Source: JBBEAM01 sp040882845
Lineage (GTDB): Bacteria > Pseudomonadota > Alphaproteobacteria > Kiloniellales > DSM-21159
NCBI GenBank assembly: GCA_040882845.1
Contig: JBBEAM010000007.1
Coordinates: 992,001 to 1,056,000 of the forward strand
DNA: 64,000 nucleotides
Direction of reading: 5' to 3'
Shown: piece after piece, positions 19,041 through 27,384 of the stretch
How the letters are laid out: every line of letters begins with the position of its first letter
How positions within the stretch are numbered: position 1 is the first letter of the stretch
Program-made: the position numbers and the translations under genes
Notes under the pieces: generated by a model
Told to the model about the DNA's origin: nothing
What the model saw: the letters and a program-made list of their open reading frames with translations, nothing else
The model's database searches: none

Positions 19041-20267
19041 TCACTGCCCCGCCGCCCGGCGCAGGTTCGACAGCAGGCTGGCGCTCGGGAAGGCGTCGGC
19101 CGGCAGGTCCCGGCTGCGCTGGAAATCGCGGATCGCGGTACGCGTCAGCGGCCCGACCTTGCCGTCCGGCGCTCCGGCATCGAAGCCGAGCCGGTTGAGC
19201 AGACTCTGCATCGTCTTGATATCCTCGGTGGAAACCCGCGCCTCCTCGAGCGGCGGCTGCGCGGCCAGCGGCGGCGCCCCGGTCAGGCGGTCGGCGAGAT
19301 GACCGACGGCGATGGCGTAGAGGATCGAACGGTTCCAGTTGAGGGTATGGCGGTAGTTCTCATAGACCAGGAAAGCCGGTCCTTCATGGCCGCCGGGCAG
19401 CAGCAGCGCAGCCAGCTGCTCACCGTAGGGCAAGGCCGAATCGTCGGCCGCGCGCACCCCTAGAGAAGCCCAGGCGCTGAGCGGCTTGCGGGTTTCGGGA
19501 AAGGTCTCGATCGACACCAGGCTGTAGTCGAAACCGCCGGGAAGCTGCACCTCCCTGCCCCAGGTTTCCTGGCCGTTCCAGCCGAGCGAACTCAGGAAAT
19601 TGGCGGCCGAGGCGAAGACGTCCGGCAGGCTGCCCCAGATATCCCTACGGCCGTCGCCGTCGCCGTCGACGGCGTAAGCCGCGAAAGTCGAGGGCATGAA
19701 CTGCAGATGGCCCATGGCGCCAGCCCAGGAGCCCTGCATCTGGCCGGCGTCGATGTGCCCCTTGTCAATGATCTCCAGGGCGTGGAGCAGCTCGGCGCGG
19801 AAGAAATCGTCGCGTCGTGGGTCGTAGGCCAGGGTCGCCAGGGCATGGATCACCGGATAGCTGCCGAAGTTGCTGCCGTAGTTGGTCTCCAGCCCCCAGA
19901 AGGCGACCAGGAAGCGCTTCTGCACGCCGTACTGCGCCTCCACCCGGTCGAGCAGCTCGCGGTGCGCGGCGAGATAGGCGCGGCCGAGCTCGACCCGCTC
20001 CTCGGTCACCGCGTTGCCCATATAGCGCCAGAAACTCAGGCGGAATTCGGGCTGCCGCCGATCGAGCTCCAGCACCTGCCCGATCGGCTCCTGCAAACCG
20101 GCGAAGGCGGAGTCGAGCGTCGCCTGGGAAATGCCCTTGCCGCGCGCTTCGGTCTCCAGCGCGGCGAGCCAGGCAGTGAAGTCGCTATCCTGGGCCTGGC
20201 TGCGCGCGGGCGCGCAGGCCCCGAGGATCAGCACCAGTGACAGAAGGACGATCAGGAGACGGGGCAT
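19041..20267 (-). CDS. Lytic murein transglycosylase, MltB family, with C-terminal peptidoglycan-binding domain
   Basis: A 408-residue lipoprotein (lipobox LILGAC). The catalytic glutamate lies in FWGLETNYGSNFG (about residue 127), and the SLT_2 fold continues with WAGAMGHLQFMPSTFAAYAVDGDGDG (read in two parts, about 185-210). The last 60 residues form a PG_binding_1 domain: MQSLLNRLGFDAGAPDGKVG then TRTAIRDFQ. It cleaves the MurNAc-GlcNAc bond with formation of 1,6-anhydro ends. It is followed by rlpA on the same strand. Confidence 0.93.
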   Translation of the reverse strand: MPRLLIVLLSLVLILGACAPARSQAQDSDFTAWLAALETEARGKGISQATLDSAFAGLQEPIGQVLELDRRQPEFRLSFWRYMGNAVTEERVELGRAYLAAHRELLDRVEAQYGVQKRFLVAFWGLETNYGSNFGSYPVIHALATLAYDPRRDDFFRAELLHALEIIDKGHIDAGQMQGSWAGAMGHLQFMPSTFAAYAVDGDGDGRRDIWGSLPDVFASAANFLSSLGWNGQETWGREVQLPGGFDYSLVSIETFPETRKPLSAWASLGVRAADDSALPYGEQLAALLLPGGHEGPAFLVYENYRHTLNWNRSILYAIAVGHLADRLTGAPPLAAQPPLEEARVSTEDIKTMQSLLNRLGFDAGAPDGKVGPLTRTAIRDFQRSRDLPADAFPSASLLSNLRRAAGQ

Positions 20268-20342
20268 CGGGACTCCGCAAGAGCAGGCACAGCAAACAGC
20301 CTTGTGCCATGACTTCGCGGCAGGCGCAATTCCGTAGAGATT

Positions 20343-21170
20343 TCAGGAGCCTCCGAGGCTCTCGGGCCCGGGGAAAAACCGCTCCGTCCAGCCGCGCAGG
20401 CGGTAGTAGGCCAGTCCGACCCACTCCTTTGAAGCCAGCTGCAGCCGCGCCCAATTGCCCAGCGGGTCGAACTGCAGCAGGCTGCCGCTCGGCCCCGCCT
20501 GGTAGTCCACGGGATAGGCCACCACCGGCCAGTCCAGGGCCCGGAACGCGCCCATGGCGCGCGGCATGTGGAAAGCCGAGGTGACCAGCAGCCAGCGCTC
20601 CGTCCGCCCCGGCGCAACGAGATCGCGGCTGTAGAGCGCGTTCTCGCGGGTGTTGCGCGAGGCCCGTTCGAAGGTCATCCGCGGGTTCAGCGCGCCGATG
20701 CCGGCGAGCAGCTTCCTGACCTCATCGGCCTCGCGCAGATCGGGCGCCAGCAGCGATGCGGTGCCGCCGGAAAACAGAATCTCCGCCTCGGGGTAGCGGC
20801 GGGTCAGCTCGAGCATCGTAAAGATCCGCTCGCTGGCGCCGCCGAGCTGCGCCGCGCCGCGGTGCGCGCTGCCCAGCGGCGAGAGCGCGCCGCCCAGCAC
20901 CACCACGCCATCGACCCTCTCGGGCAGACTCGTGACCTGGGGAAAGCGCTCCTCCAGCGGGCGCAGCAGCCAGCTGTCCACCGGCAGCAGGGACACGGCG
21001 ACCAGCACCGCCGCCGAGGTGCAAACCAGCCGGCCGCCCCAGCGGCGTCCCCAGCTGCGGCCGAACAGCCGCCCCAGGAGCATCGCCAGCAGCCCCAGCG
21101 CGAACAGCAGCACCAGCAGGGAGACCGGACTGAACAGGAACCACAGGATTTTCGACAAGGCGAAGAGCAT
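20343..21170 (-). CDS. YdcF/SanA family membrane protein (DUF218)
   Basis: A 275-residue protein with two N-terminal transmembrane helices (FALSKILWFLFSPVSLLVLL and a second around residues 45-65). The DUF218 domain follows with VDGVVVLGGAL (about 85), AEILFSGGT (about 130), ASRNTRENALYS (about 170) and LLVTSAFHMPRAMGAFRA (about 195). ElyC, SanA and YdcF of this family affect envelope integrity and peptidoglycan or undecaprenyl metabolism. It heads a run of wall-related genes (MltB-type, RlpA, carboxypeptidase). Confidence 0.88.
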   Translation of the reverse strand: MLFALSKILWFLFSPVSLLVLLFALGLLAMLLGRLFGRSWGRRWGGRLVCTSAAVLVAVSLLPVDSWLLRPLEERFPQVTSLPERVDGVVVLGGALSPLGSAHRGAAQLGGASERIFTMLELTRRYPEAEILFSGGTASLLAPDLREADEVRKLLAGIGALNPRMTFERASRNTRENALYSRDLVAPGRTERWLLVTSAFHMPRAMGAFRALDWPVVAYPVDYQAGPSGSLLQFDPLGNWARLQLASKEWVGLAYYRLRGWTERFFPGPESLGGS

Positions 21171-21291
21171 GCGGCACTTTAGAGCCCGCCGTCAGCCTCG
21201 TGAAGCGGCTACGCGCGGCGCGCCCGGCGCCGGGCGCGCTTGACAGCCTGCCCGGACCTGCATACCTCCGGCATCTCAGGGACACTCCCGC

Positions 21292-21381
21292 GGATGGGTG
21301 GCCGAGCGGTTGAAGGCACCGGTCTTGAAAACCGGCAGGCGCGCGAGCGTCTCGTGGGTTCGAATCCCACCCCATCCGCCA
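21292..21381 (+). tRNA. tRNA-Ser (anticodon UGA)
   Basis: A 90-base class II tRNA with encoded CCA at 21379-21381. The acceptor stem GGATGGG pairs with CCCATCC (21371-21377), with a G discriminator. The anticodon stem CCGGT/ACCGG (21319-21323 and 21331-21335) closes the loop CTTGAAA, anticodon TGA at 21326-21328. A long variable arm follows (CAGGCGCGCGAGCGTCTC region), and the T arm contains GTGGG-TTCGAAT-CCCAC. Confidence 0.97.
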
Positions 21382-21410
21382 GCTCACCCGAAAGCCCCGC
21401 CCTGCCCCGG

Positions 21411-21665
21411 TCAGGGCGCCGGCAGTTCCTCGGGTATGTCGTTGCCGGTCTCCATCTCGGCGAAGTAGGCCGAGCGGGCGATCCAGAAGGCGATCGCGAG
21501 GCTCGGGACCGCCGCCCAGAGGGCGCCGGTCTCCAGGGCATTGAGGCCCTTGCCCAGTTCCGACGCCACGGCCCAGTAGACGCTGGTGAGAATACTCATA
21601 GCTTCGCCGCCCAGCAGCAGGGCGGCGGCAAGCGCGGTGACCGCGCAGGACAGTTTTTTACGCAT
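21411..21665 (-). CDS. Small two-helix membrane protein, function unknown
   Basis: About 84 residues from ATG 21665 (MRKKLSCAVTALAAALLLGG). The first 20 residues form a signal-like or membrane helix, and a second hydrophobic helix (GALWAAVPSLAIAFWIA) lies near residues 50-68. The tail is acidic and proline-containing. The frame continues upstream to 21737 without family-like content. The gene stands alone between the tRNA and the accessory block. I do not recognise the family. Confidence 0.55.
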   Translation of the reverse strand: MRKKLSCAVTALAAALLLGGEAMSILTSVYWAVASELGKGLNALETGALWAAVPSLAIAFWIARSAYFAEMETGNDIPEELPAP

Positions 21666-21879
21666 GGGAACCAGAAACTCCGAAAGAGATCCGGGCAAGA
21701 GATATGCATCGCCAGGGCGGCCCGCTAGAGGCCGCAAAGGGGCGGCGAAAAATAATTATCGCCCGGGCGCGTAATAGCTTCGCAACGACGGTCCGGAAGT
21801 CGTTTTCGGTGTCTTTTCGCCGCCATTTCCGCTAGGTAGCAATCGAGCGCAAGCGACTGACCAGGGAGCCTGGCTTGGC

Positions 21880-22746
21880 ATGAACCAGCAGGAAACAGGA
21901 TCGGTGCTCGGGTCCAGCGGCCGGAAAGACGTCCGCGCCGAGCCCTTCGCCTACAGCGTGGTCGACCGGCCGATCCCGGCGGAGCTCTATGCGCGCCTCT
22001 CCGAGAGCTTTCCGCCGCCCGAGGCCTTCCTCGGCGAGCTCGAGGAGGTGCAGAGCAACCAGGCCGTACGCATCCCCGCCTCCCGGGTGATCGGCAATCC
22101 TGCCTTCTCGCCAGAGTGGCAGGCCTTCTTCCGCTATCACACCTCGGACGCCTTCTGGGCCGATATCGTCCGTGTGTTCGGCGACAGTATCCGTGCCACC
22201 TACCCCGACCTGGAAGCGCGCGTCGGCAAGCCGCTCGAGGACTGGACCACGAAGCTGCGCGGCGAGGCCGGCGAGGCCGAGGTCGATTTCGACCTGCTGT
22301 TCGTCATCAACACCGCGGTCGAGAAACCCAACTCCGTGCGCCCGCCCCATGTCGACGACGAGCGCAAGCTGTTCAGCGGCCTGTTCTACATGCGGCCCGA
22401 GGACGACGCGACGCCGGGCGGCGACCTGGCGATCTACCGCGCCAAGCCCGATGAGCTGCGCTTCGGCGGCCACTATGTCGAGGAGCGGGATATCGCGCGG
22501 AGCAAGCTGATCGACTACACCGCCAACCGCTTCATCGGATTCGTCAACTCGGAACGCAGCGTCCACGGCGTCACCCCGCGCCCGCAGACCGAAGCCATCC
22601 GCCGCTACATCAACTTCGTGGCCGAGCTCCCCTTCCCTCTCTTCAAGCTGCAAAAGCTGCCCTGGCACCGCAAGCAGCTCTTCCGCCTCACCCGCAAGGA
22701 CAAGGCCGCCGGGGTGACGCTCGGGTTTGGGGCGAGGGTGGATTGA
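21880..22746 (+). CDS. 2-oxoglutarate/Fe(II)-dependent oxygenase family protein
   Basis: A 288-residue soluble protein. The iron-binding facial triad is readable: HVDDERKLFSG with H-x-D (about residue 160) and the distal histidine in SERSVHGVTPR (about 228), followed by RRYINFVAEL with the 2-oxoglutarate-binding arginine. FSGLFYMRPEDDATPGGDLAIY is the typical double-stranded beta-helix segment of prolyl-4-hydroxylase-like enzymes. The substrate is unknown. The neighbouring carbamoyltransferase and SGNH hydrolase suggest a role in tailoring a surface glycan or small molecule. Confidence 0.8.
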   Translation: MNQQETGSVLGSSGRKDVRAEPFAYSVVDRPIPAELYARLSESFPPPEAFLGELEEVQSNQAVRIPASRVIGNPAFSPEWQAFFRYHTSDAFWADIVRVFGDSIRATYPDLEARVGKPLEDWTTKLRGEAGEAEVDFDLLFVINTAVEKPNSVRPPHVDDERKLFSGLFYMRPEDDATPGGDLAIYRAKPDELRFGGHYVEERDIARSKLIDYTANRFIGFVNSERSVHGVTPRPQTEAIRRYINFVAELPFPLFKLQKLPWHRKQLFRLTRKDKAAGVTLGFGARVD

Positions 22747-22826
22747 AGACTGGAAGCGCTGAAGTGAAAATCTTTTCCCCAAAGACCCAATAGAGAAAAA
22801 TATTCCAACCATCTGGTAATGATTCG

Positions 22827-23672
22827 GTGGCGATTTTGAAAAGCCTCCCTCCCCAATATCCTACGCATCTACACAGCCCGGAATTCTGGGAGAATCTGGG
22901 CCGTACTGTTGCTACTTTTGGTTTCCTTGAAGAAGTATTGGGAAGAGCGATCTTTTCGTTTACTGGCACAGTACGGTATGAGAGTAGCGAAATTGAGGAA
23001 GCCTTTGAAAAGTGGCTGAAAACTCTAGAGAGAGCATTAACAGATTCACTTGGAGATCTCATTAACTCATACGAAAAAGCAGTAAAAGAGAACCCCGATG
23101 CCACTATCGAGAATCTCGATGAGCTGGTGAAAAACTTGCGCGAGACATCAAAAGTCCGAAACGTCCTATGTCACGGATCATGGAGAGGTCCAGACGATAC
23201 AGGAAAGTCGCACCCCTTATTCGTGAAAAGAGGGATGATGTTTTTTGATTCTTCAATAGACATCCCCTTCTTGCAGGCCGCACAGCGAAGCACCGCTGAA
23301 TTGGCATGCGCTGTTGTGAGTACTGTCACCCAAATGGGGTGGCAATTTCCTGGGACGAAGGGCCCAGGAAGGCCATTGTTAGAACCGAACGCCTTTGAGT
23401 TCTCCGCCTTCGTGCGCAGGGAGGATGGCTCCCTGGCCGCGTTCTCAGCCGCCCTCTCCGAAGCGCGCGACAGCGGCGAGGACGAAGCAGTCTGTTCCGT
23501 GGCCTGCCCGTACCTGCGCGCGCAGCCGTTCGAAATTTATGCGGTAGATCGCGATCAAGCCCTGGAACTGGCGCACAGCTTTATCGAGACGAGCCTGAAG
23601 GACCGGAACCTCATCCTCGTCGATCAGGCTGGCCGCCCTATCGAAGTGCCACCGTTGCCGCCGCAAAGCTAA
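22827..23672 (+). CDS. HEPN-like protein with chimeric composition, function unknown
   Basis: A 281-residue protein starting at GTG 22827 without a strong ribosome binding site. The N-terminal 170 residues are helical and contain R111-NVLC-H116, matching the R-x4-6-H motif of HEPN ribonuclease-type domains, in the context SKVRNVLCHGSW. This half is clearly AT-richer than every neighbour. From about 23395 (residue 190) the DNA becomes GC-rich, and the C-terminal 90 residues (FEIYAVDRDQALELAHSFIE) look like a separate small domain. The gene therefore looks like a foreign HEPN-like segment joined to local sequence. A role in RNA cleavage or defence is conjecture. It converges with the carbamoyltransferase, three bases apart. 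Confidence 0.6.
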   Translation: MAILKSLPPQYPTHLHSPEFWENLGRTVATFGFLEEVLGRAIFSFTGTVRYESSEIEEAFEKWLKTLERALTDSLGDLINSYEKAVKENPDATIENLDELVKNLRETSKVRNVLCHGSWRGPDDTGKSHPLFVKRGMMFFDSSIDIPFLQAAQRSTAELACAVVSTVTQMGWQFPGTKGPGRPLLEPNAFEFSAFVRREDGSLAAFSAALSEARDSGEDEAVCSVACPYLRAQPFEIYAVDRDQALELAHSFIETSLKDRNLILVDQAGRPIEVPPLPPQS

Positions 23673-23675
23673 CGC

Positions 23676-25511
23676 TCAATCCAGTTCGAACGCGGTTTCG
23701 TAGTTCTGCTTGAGGCTTGGGTCCTGGTCTTCCTTGCGCAGCAGGCAGTTGCCGACCACCAGCACCTCGATCTCCGTGCCCATGAAGCAGCGGAAGGCGT
23801 CTTCCGGGGTGCAGACCAGGGGCTCGCCGCGGACGTTGAAGCTGGTGTTGACCAGCAGCGGGCAGCCGCTGCGGTCCTTGAAGGCGGAGATCAGCGCGTG
23901 ATAGCGCGGGTTGGTTTCGGCATGGACGGTCTGCACCCGCGCCGAGTAGTCGACGTGGGTCACCGCCGGGATTTCCGAGCGCGGCACGTTGAGCTTGTCG
24001 ATGCCGAATAGCGCCTGCTGCTCGGCGGTCATGGCGATGCGCTTGTCCTCGGCGACGTCGGCGACCAGCAGCATGTAGGGGCTGTCCCCCTCGATCTCGA
24101 ACCACTCCGCGGCGTCCTCGCGCAGCACCGAGGGGGCGAAGGGGCGGAAGGACTCGCGGTACTTGACCTTGAGATTGAGCAGCGACTGCATCTGCGGCGA
24201 GCGCGGATCGCCGAGGATCGAGCGGTTGCCGAGCGCCCGCGGCCCGAACTCCATGCGCCCCTGGAACCAGCCAACCGCCTTGCCGGCCTCCAGGGCCTCG
24301 GCGGTCCGATCGATCAGTGCGGCGTCGTCGAGCCGGGTGTAGACCGCCTGGGACTCGGTCAGACGGCGCTCCACCTCGGCCTGGTCGTAGCCGGGGCCGA
24401 GGTAGGCGCCGGACATGGCGTCGAGGCGGTTCGGCGCGAGGCTGCGCGGCTTGCCGAGATAGCCGTAGTGCGCCGCCAGGGCGGCGCCGACCGCGCCGCC
24501 GGCATCGCCGGCCGCCGGCTGAATCCAGACCTGCTCGAAGGCGCCGTCGCGCAGGATCTCGCCGTTGGCGACGCAGTTCAGCGCCACGCCGCCGGCCAGG
24601 CAGAGATTCTTCTTGCCGTACTCCTTGGCGAGCGCGCGGGTCATGGTCAGGAGGATGTCTTCCAGCACCTTCTGCACCGAGGCGGCGAGGTCCATCTCGC
24701 GCTGGGTCAGCAGCTCCTCGGGCTGGCGCGGCGGGCCGTCGAACAGCGCGTCGAACTTCTCGTTCGTCATCCGCAGGCCGGTGCAGTAGTCGAAGAACTC
24801 CATGTCCAGGCGGTAGGAACCGTCGGGCTTCACGTCGATCAGATGTTCGCGGATGACATCGGCGTAGCGCGGTTCACCATAGGGCGCGAGGCCCATGATC
24901 TTGTACTCGCCGGAATTGACCCGGAAGCCGGTGTAGTAGGTGAAGGCCGAGTAGAGCAGCCCCAGGGAGTGCGGGAAGTGGATCTCCTTGACGATCTTCA
25001 GCTCGCTGCCCTGGGCCAGGGCGACCGAGGTCGTCGCCCACTCCCCCACCCCGTCGGCGGTCAGCACCAGCGCGTCGTCGAAGGGCGAGGGGTAGTAGGC
25101 GCTGGCGGCGTGGCTGACGTGGTGTTCGGCGAACAGCAGCTTGGCCTCGTCTATCTCCTGCCCCCCGGCGCGCAGCTTGCGCAGCAGCAGACGTTTCAGG
25201 AACAGCTTCTCGCCGAGCCAGACCGGCATCGCCTTGCAAAAGGATTTGAAGCCGCGCGGCGCGAAACTCAGATAGGTCTCGAGCAGGCGCTCGAACTTCA
25301 GGAAGGGCTTGTCGTAGAAGGCGACGTAGTCGATCTCCGCCAGGCTGACCCCGCCCTCCTCCAGGCAGTAGCGGATCGCGTTGGCCGGATAGCCGGCGTC
25401 GTGCTTCTTACGGGTGAAGCGCTCCTCCTGCGCGGCCGCGACGATCTCCCCGTCGACCACCAGGGCCGCGGCGCTGTCGTGATAGAACGCGGAGATGCCG
25501 AGAATACGCAA
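23676..25511 (-). CDS. Carbamoyltransferase (NodU/CmcH/TobZ family)
   Basis: A 611-residue enzyme starting with TTG at 25511 (MRILGISAFYHDSAAALV). The Kae1-like N-terminal domain carries the metal-binding FAEHHVSHAASAYYPSPF (about residue 130) and ADGVGEW. GGVALNCVANGEILRDG (about 305) and the C-terminal domain GRMEFGPRALGNRSILGDPR (about 415-435) and NTSFNVRGEPLV are complete. These enzymes transfer a carbamoyl group from carbamoyl phosphate, via an adenylate, to hydroxyls of sugars or antibiotics. DUF5989 and SxtJ genes immediately upstream on the same strand form the usual trio. Confidence 0.93.
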   Translation of the reverse strand: MRILGISAFYHDSAAALVVDGEIVAAAQEERFTRKKHDAGYPANAIRYCLEEGGVSLAEIDYVAFYDKPFLKFERLLETYLSFAPRGFKSFCKAMPVWLGEKLFLKRLLLRKLRAGGQEIDEAKLLFAEHHVSHAASAYYPSPFDDALVLTADGVGEWATTSVALAQGSELKIVKEIHFPHSLGLLYSAFTYYTGFRVNSGEYKIMGLAPYGEPRYADVIREHLIDVKPDGSYRLDMEFFDYCTGLRMTNEKFDALFDGPPRQPEELLTQREMDLAASVQKVLEDILLTMTRALAKEYGKKNLCLAGGVALNCVANGEILRDGAFEQVWIQPAAGDAGGAVGAALAAHYGYLGKPRSLAPNRLDAMSGAYLGPGYDQAEVERRLTESQAVYTRLDDAALIDRTAEALEAGKAVGWFQGRMEFGPRALGNRSILGDPRSPQMQSLLNLKVKYRESFRPFAPSVLREDAAEWFEIEGDSPYMLLVADVAEDKRIAMTAEQQALFGIDKLNVPRSEIPAVTHVDYSARVQTVHAETNPRYHALISAFKDRSGCPLLVNTSFNVRGEPLVCTPEDAFRCFMGTEIEVLVVGNCLLRKEDQDPSLKQNYETAFELD

Positions 25512-25523
25512 CGCTATGGGCGA

Positions 25524-25673
25524 TCAGAACAGGGTATAGACGAAGGGCGCGACGGCGCTGCCCTTGGCCAGGACCAGCAGCCCGCCGAAGGCGACCAGCA
25601 CGAAGAGGATCGGCAGCAGCCAGAGCTTCTTGCGCTGGCGGGCGAACTCGAAGATTTCTCGCAGGAAGGACAT
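25524..25673 (-). CDS. DUF5989 family small membrane protein
   Basis: A 49-residue protein beginning MSFLREIFEFARQRKKLW, followed by one transmembrane helix (LLPILFVLVAFGGLLVLA) and a short GSAVAPFVYTLF end. It is too short for ordinary gene calling but has the exact form of the DUF5989 family, commonly found between sxtJ-like and carbamoyltransferase genes. It stops 12 bases before the carbamoyltransferase start and begins 10 bases after the SxtJ gene. Its role is unknown. Confidence 0.85.
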   Translation of the reverse strand: MSFLREIFEFARQRKKLWLLPILFVLVAFGGLLVLAKGSAVAPFVYTLF

Positions 25674-25683
25674 CCGGCGCTCC

Positions 25684-26112
25684 CTAGAACTGATGCTTCA
25701 TCATATCGGGTTCCGGGCCGGAAGGCTCGCGCGCGATCCAGTAGCTCTCCGCCTCTGGGTCGAAATGCCGCGGGATCGGCCGCTTGCCGAGAATCCGCAT
25801 CGCCAGCGCCGCCGGGGTGATCACCACCAGGAACAGCATCCCCAGAACCAGCGGATTGACGATGCCGTGCAGCAGCATGCCGAACTTGAACCACAGCAGG
25901 TTCAGCGGCTTCAGCAGCTGCGGCGCCAGATAGGCCGCGCCGAGGAAGAAGGCCGCAACGGCCAGCGCCCACCAGTAGGGCGCCTCGAAATGGACCGCAA
26001 CGGGGAACAACCCGACGATGGCGAAGACCACCGCAAAGGTGATGCCGAATCCGCGGATGCTCGGCGGATCCCGCTCGTCGTTACTGGCGAGGTTTTCGTG
26101 GAATTCAGACAC
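25684..26112 (-). CDS. SxtJ family membrane protein
   Basis: About 142 residues from GTG 26112 (MSEFHENLASNDERDPPS), preceded by a GGGGA-type site. Two or three transmembrane helices are visible: GITFAVVFAIVGLFPVAV, WWALAVAAFFLGAAYLA and VLGMLFLVVITPAALAM, with the conserved ending RFDPEAESYW-like (RHFDPEAESYWIAREP). SxtJ is named from the saxitoxin cluster, where its function is unknown. It heads the DUF5989-carbamoyltransferase set. Confidence 0.85.
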   Translation of the reverse strand: MSEFHENLASNDERDPPSIRGFGITFAVVFAIVGLFPVAVHFEAPYWWALAVAAFFLGAAYLAPQLLKPLNLLWFKFGMLLHGIVNPLVLGMLFLVVITPAALAMRILGKRPIPRHFDPEAESYWIAREPSGPEPDMMKHQF

Positions 26113-26194
26113 GGCACCCGGTCCCCAATACCCAGAGATCAGTTTTATACAGGCGCGCGGCGGCGCATCAAACGCCTTTGCGCACCCGGTCCGG

Positions 26195-27313
26195 TCACAG
26201 CGCCGCGAGGCGATCCGCCAGGCGGCGCGTCCCCTCCGGCGAGAGGTGGTTGTGATCGGTATAGAGCGGGAAGAAGCCGAACTGGCTGCGAGACTCTTCG
26301 ATGGCCTGGCGGGCGATCTCACCGACGTCGATCCAGTTGAACCCGGCCTTCTCGACCTCGGCCTTCAACGCCTGACGGCCTTCCACGCGGTGGGGATAGG
26401 TGCCGCCGTCGTAGCCGCGAAAGCGCGTCACCTCCGGCGCCGCGAGATAGACGTAGGGCGAGAAGACGATGGTCACCTTCTCGATCCCCTGGCGCTGTGC
26501 GAAATCCCGGATCCAGGCGATGGCGTCCTCCGGCTTGCCGTAGGGGCGCTTGTACTTCAGATCGTTCTCGCAATAGACGTAGATCAGCTCGTCGATCTGG
26601 CCGTCGTAGCGCGCTTCCGTCGCCTTCTGCAGCCGGCAGATCACCTCCTCGGCGTCCGATCCGGCGACGCCGAGATTGACGTACTGGCGGCTGCGGCCGC
26701 GCGCCTGCAGCTGTGAGGCGAGGGTTTCGGAATCGTCGATCAGCGCGCCAAAGGCCACGGAGTCCCCGGCGATCAGCACCTTGCGCTCGCTTTCCACCCG
26801 CGGCAGCGTCGTGCGCTCTCCGTCGGCGTTGGTGGTCATGCTGACCCGGCGGCCGCCATAGCGCTCGAAGAACTCGGCCAGCTCGGGCTCGAAGACCTGA
26901 CCCTGGTCGTGAAAGATGCTCGGCGGGTCCAGGGGATTGAAGGCGTTGGTGCGCAGATAGAAGGCGGTCTTGTTCAGGTTCGGTTTCAGCGTTGGGCAAC
27001 CGTCGACCACGATGTTCACCGCCGCAGCCTCGGACTTGGCCTCCGGGAAAGGCGCGTTGCCGATCCCAATTCCGGCCTCGTGAATCTTCGGCACCAGATC
27101 GCCAAGATCCGAGGCATCGGAGAACATCGGCTCATAGGCGCCGACGAGCTCTTTCTCATAGCCAAGGGCGCGCTTGCCCAGATTGATGGCCTGGAAGGTT
27201 ACACTGGTGTGCAGTTCGTCATCTCTGACGAGCGAGTAGATCCCTTCAAGGGTAAAGAGGGTCACCATCGTCACGATGAGAACCGCGAGCAGAGATGTAA
27301 CGACTTTTTTCAT
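26195..27313 (-). CDS. Membrane-anchored SGNH/GDSL-type hydrolase
   Basis: About 372 residues from ATG 27313, supported by a GGAGGG site. One N-terminal transmembrane anchor (VVTSLLAVLIVTMVTLF) places the domain in the periplasm. The nucleophile block is IAGDSVAFGALI (about residue 190), NLGVAGSDAEE is block II, and the C-terminal DHNHLSPEG holds the catalytic aspartate and histidine. The family acts as esterases or acyltransferases on carbohydrates. It lies 82 bases upstream of sxtJ, so it may be in the same transcript and act on the carbamoylated product. Confidence 0.8.
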   Translation of the reverse strand: MKKVVTSLLAVLIVTMVTLFTLEGIYSLVRDDELHTSVTFQAINLGKRALGYEKELVGAYEPMFSDASDLGDLVPKIHEAGIGIGNAPFPEAKSEAAAVNIVVDGCPTLKPNLNKTAFYLRTNAFNPLDPPSIFHDQGQVFEPELAEFFERYGGRRVSMTTNADGERTTLPRVESERKVLIAGDSVAFGALIDDSETLASQLQARGRSRQYVNLGVAGSDAEEVICRLQKATEARYDGQIDELIYVYCENDLKYKRPYGKPEDAIAWIRDFAQRQGIEKVTIVFSPYVYLAAPEVTRFRGYDGGTYPHRVEGRQALKAEVEKAGFNWIDVGEIARQAIEESRSQFGFFPLYTDHNHLSPEGTRRLADRLAAL

Positions 27314-27384
27314 TTTCCCTCCAGAGAACCGGCGCGCTGAGATGCCGAATGCCGAGGGTGTTGTGCGGAATTTTGGGGAGAAAC

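Noticed and set aside
21361..21381. Possible attachment site formed by the tRNA-Ser 3' end
   Set aside because: No second copy of this sequence and no integrase were found in the window, so an attachment site cannot be supported.
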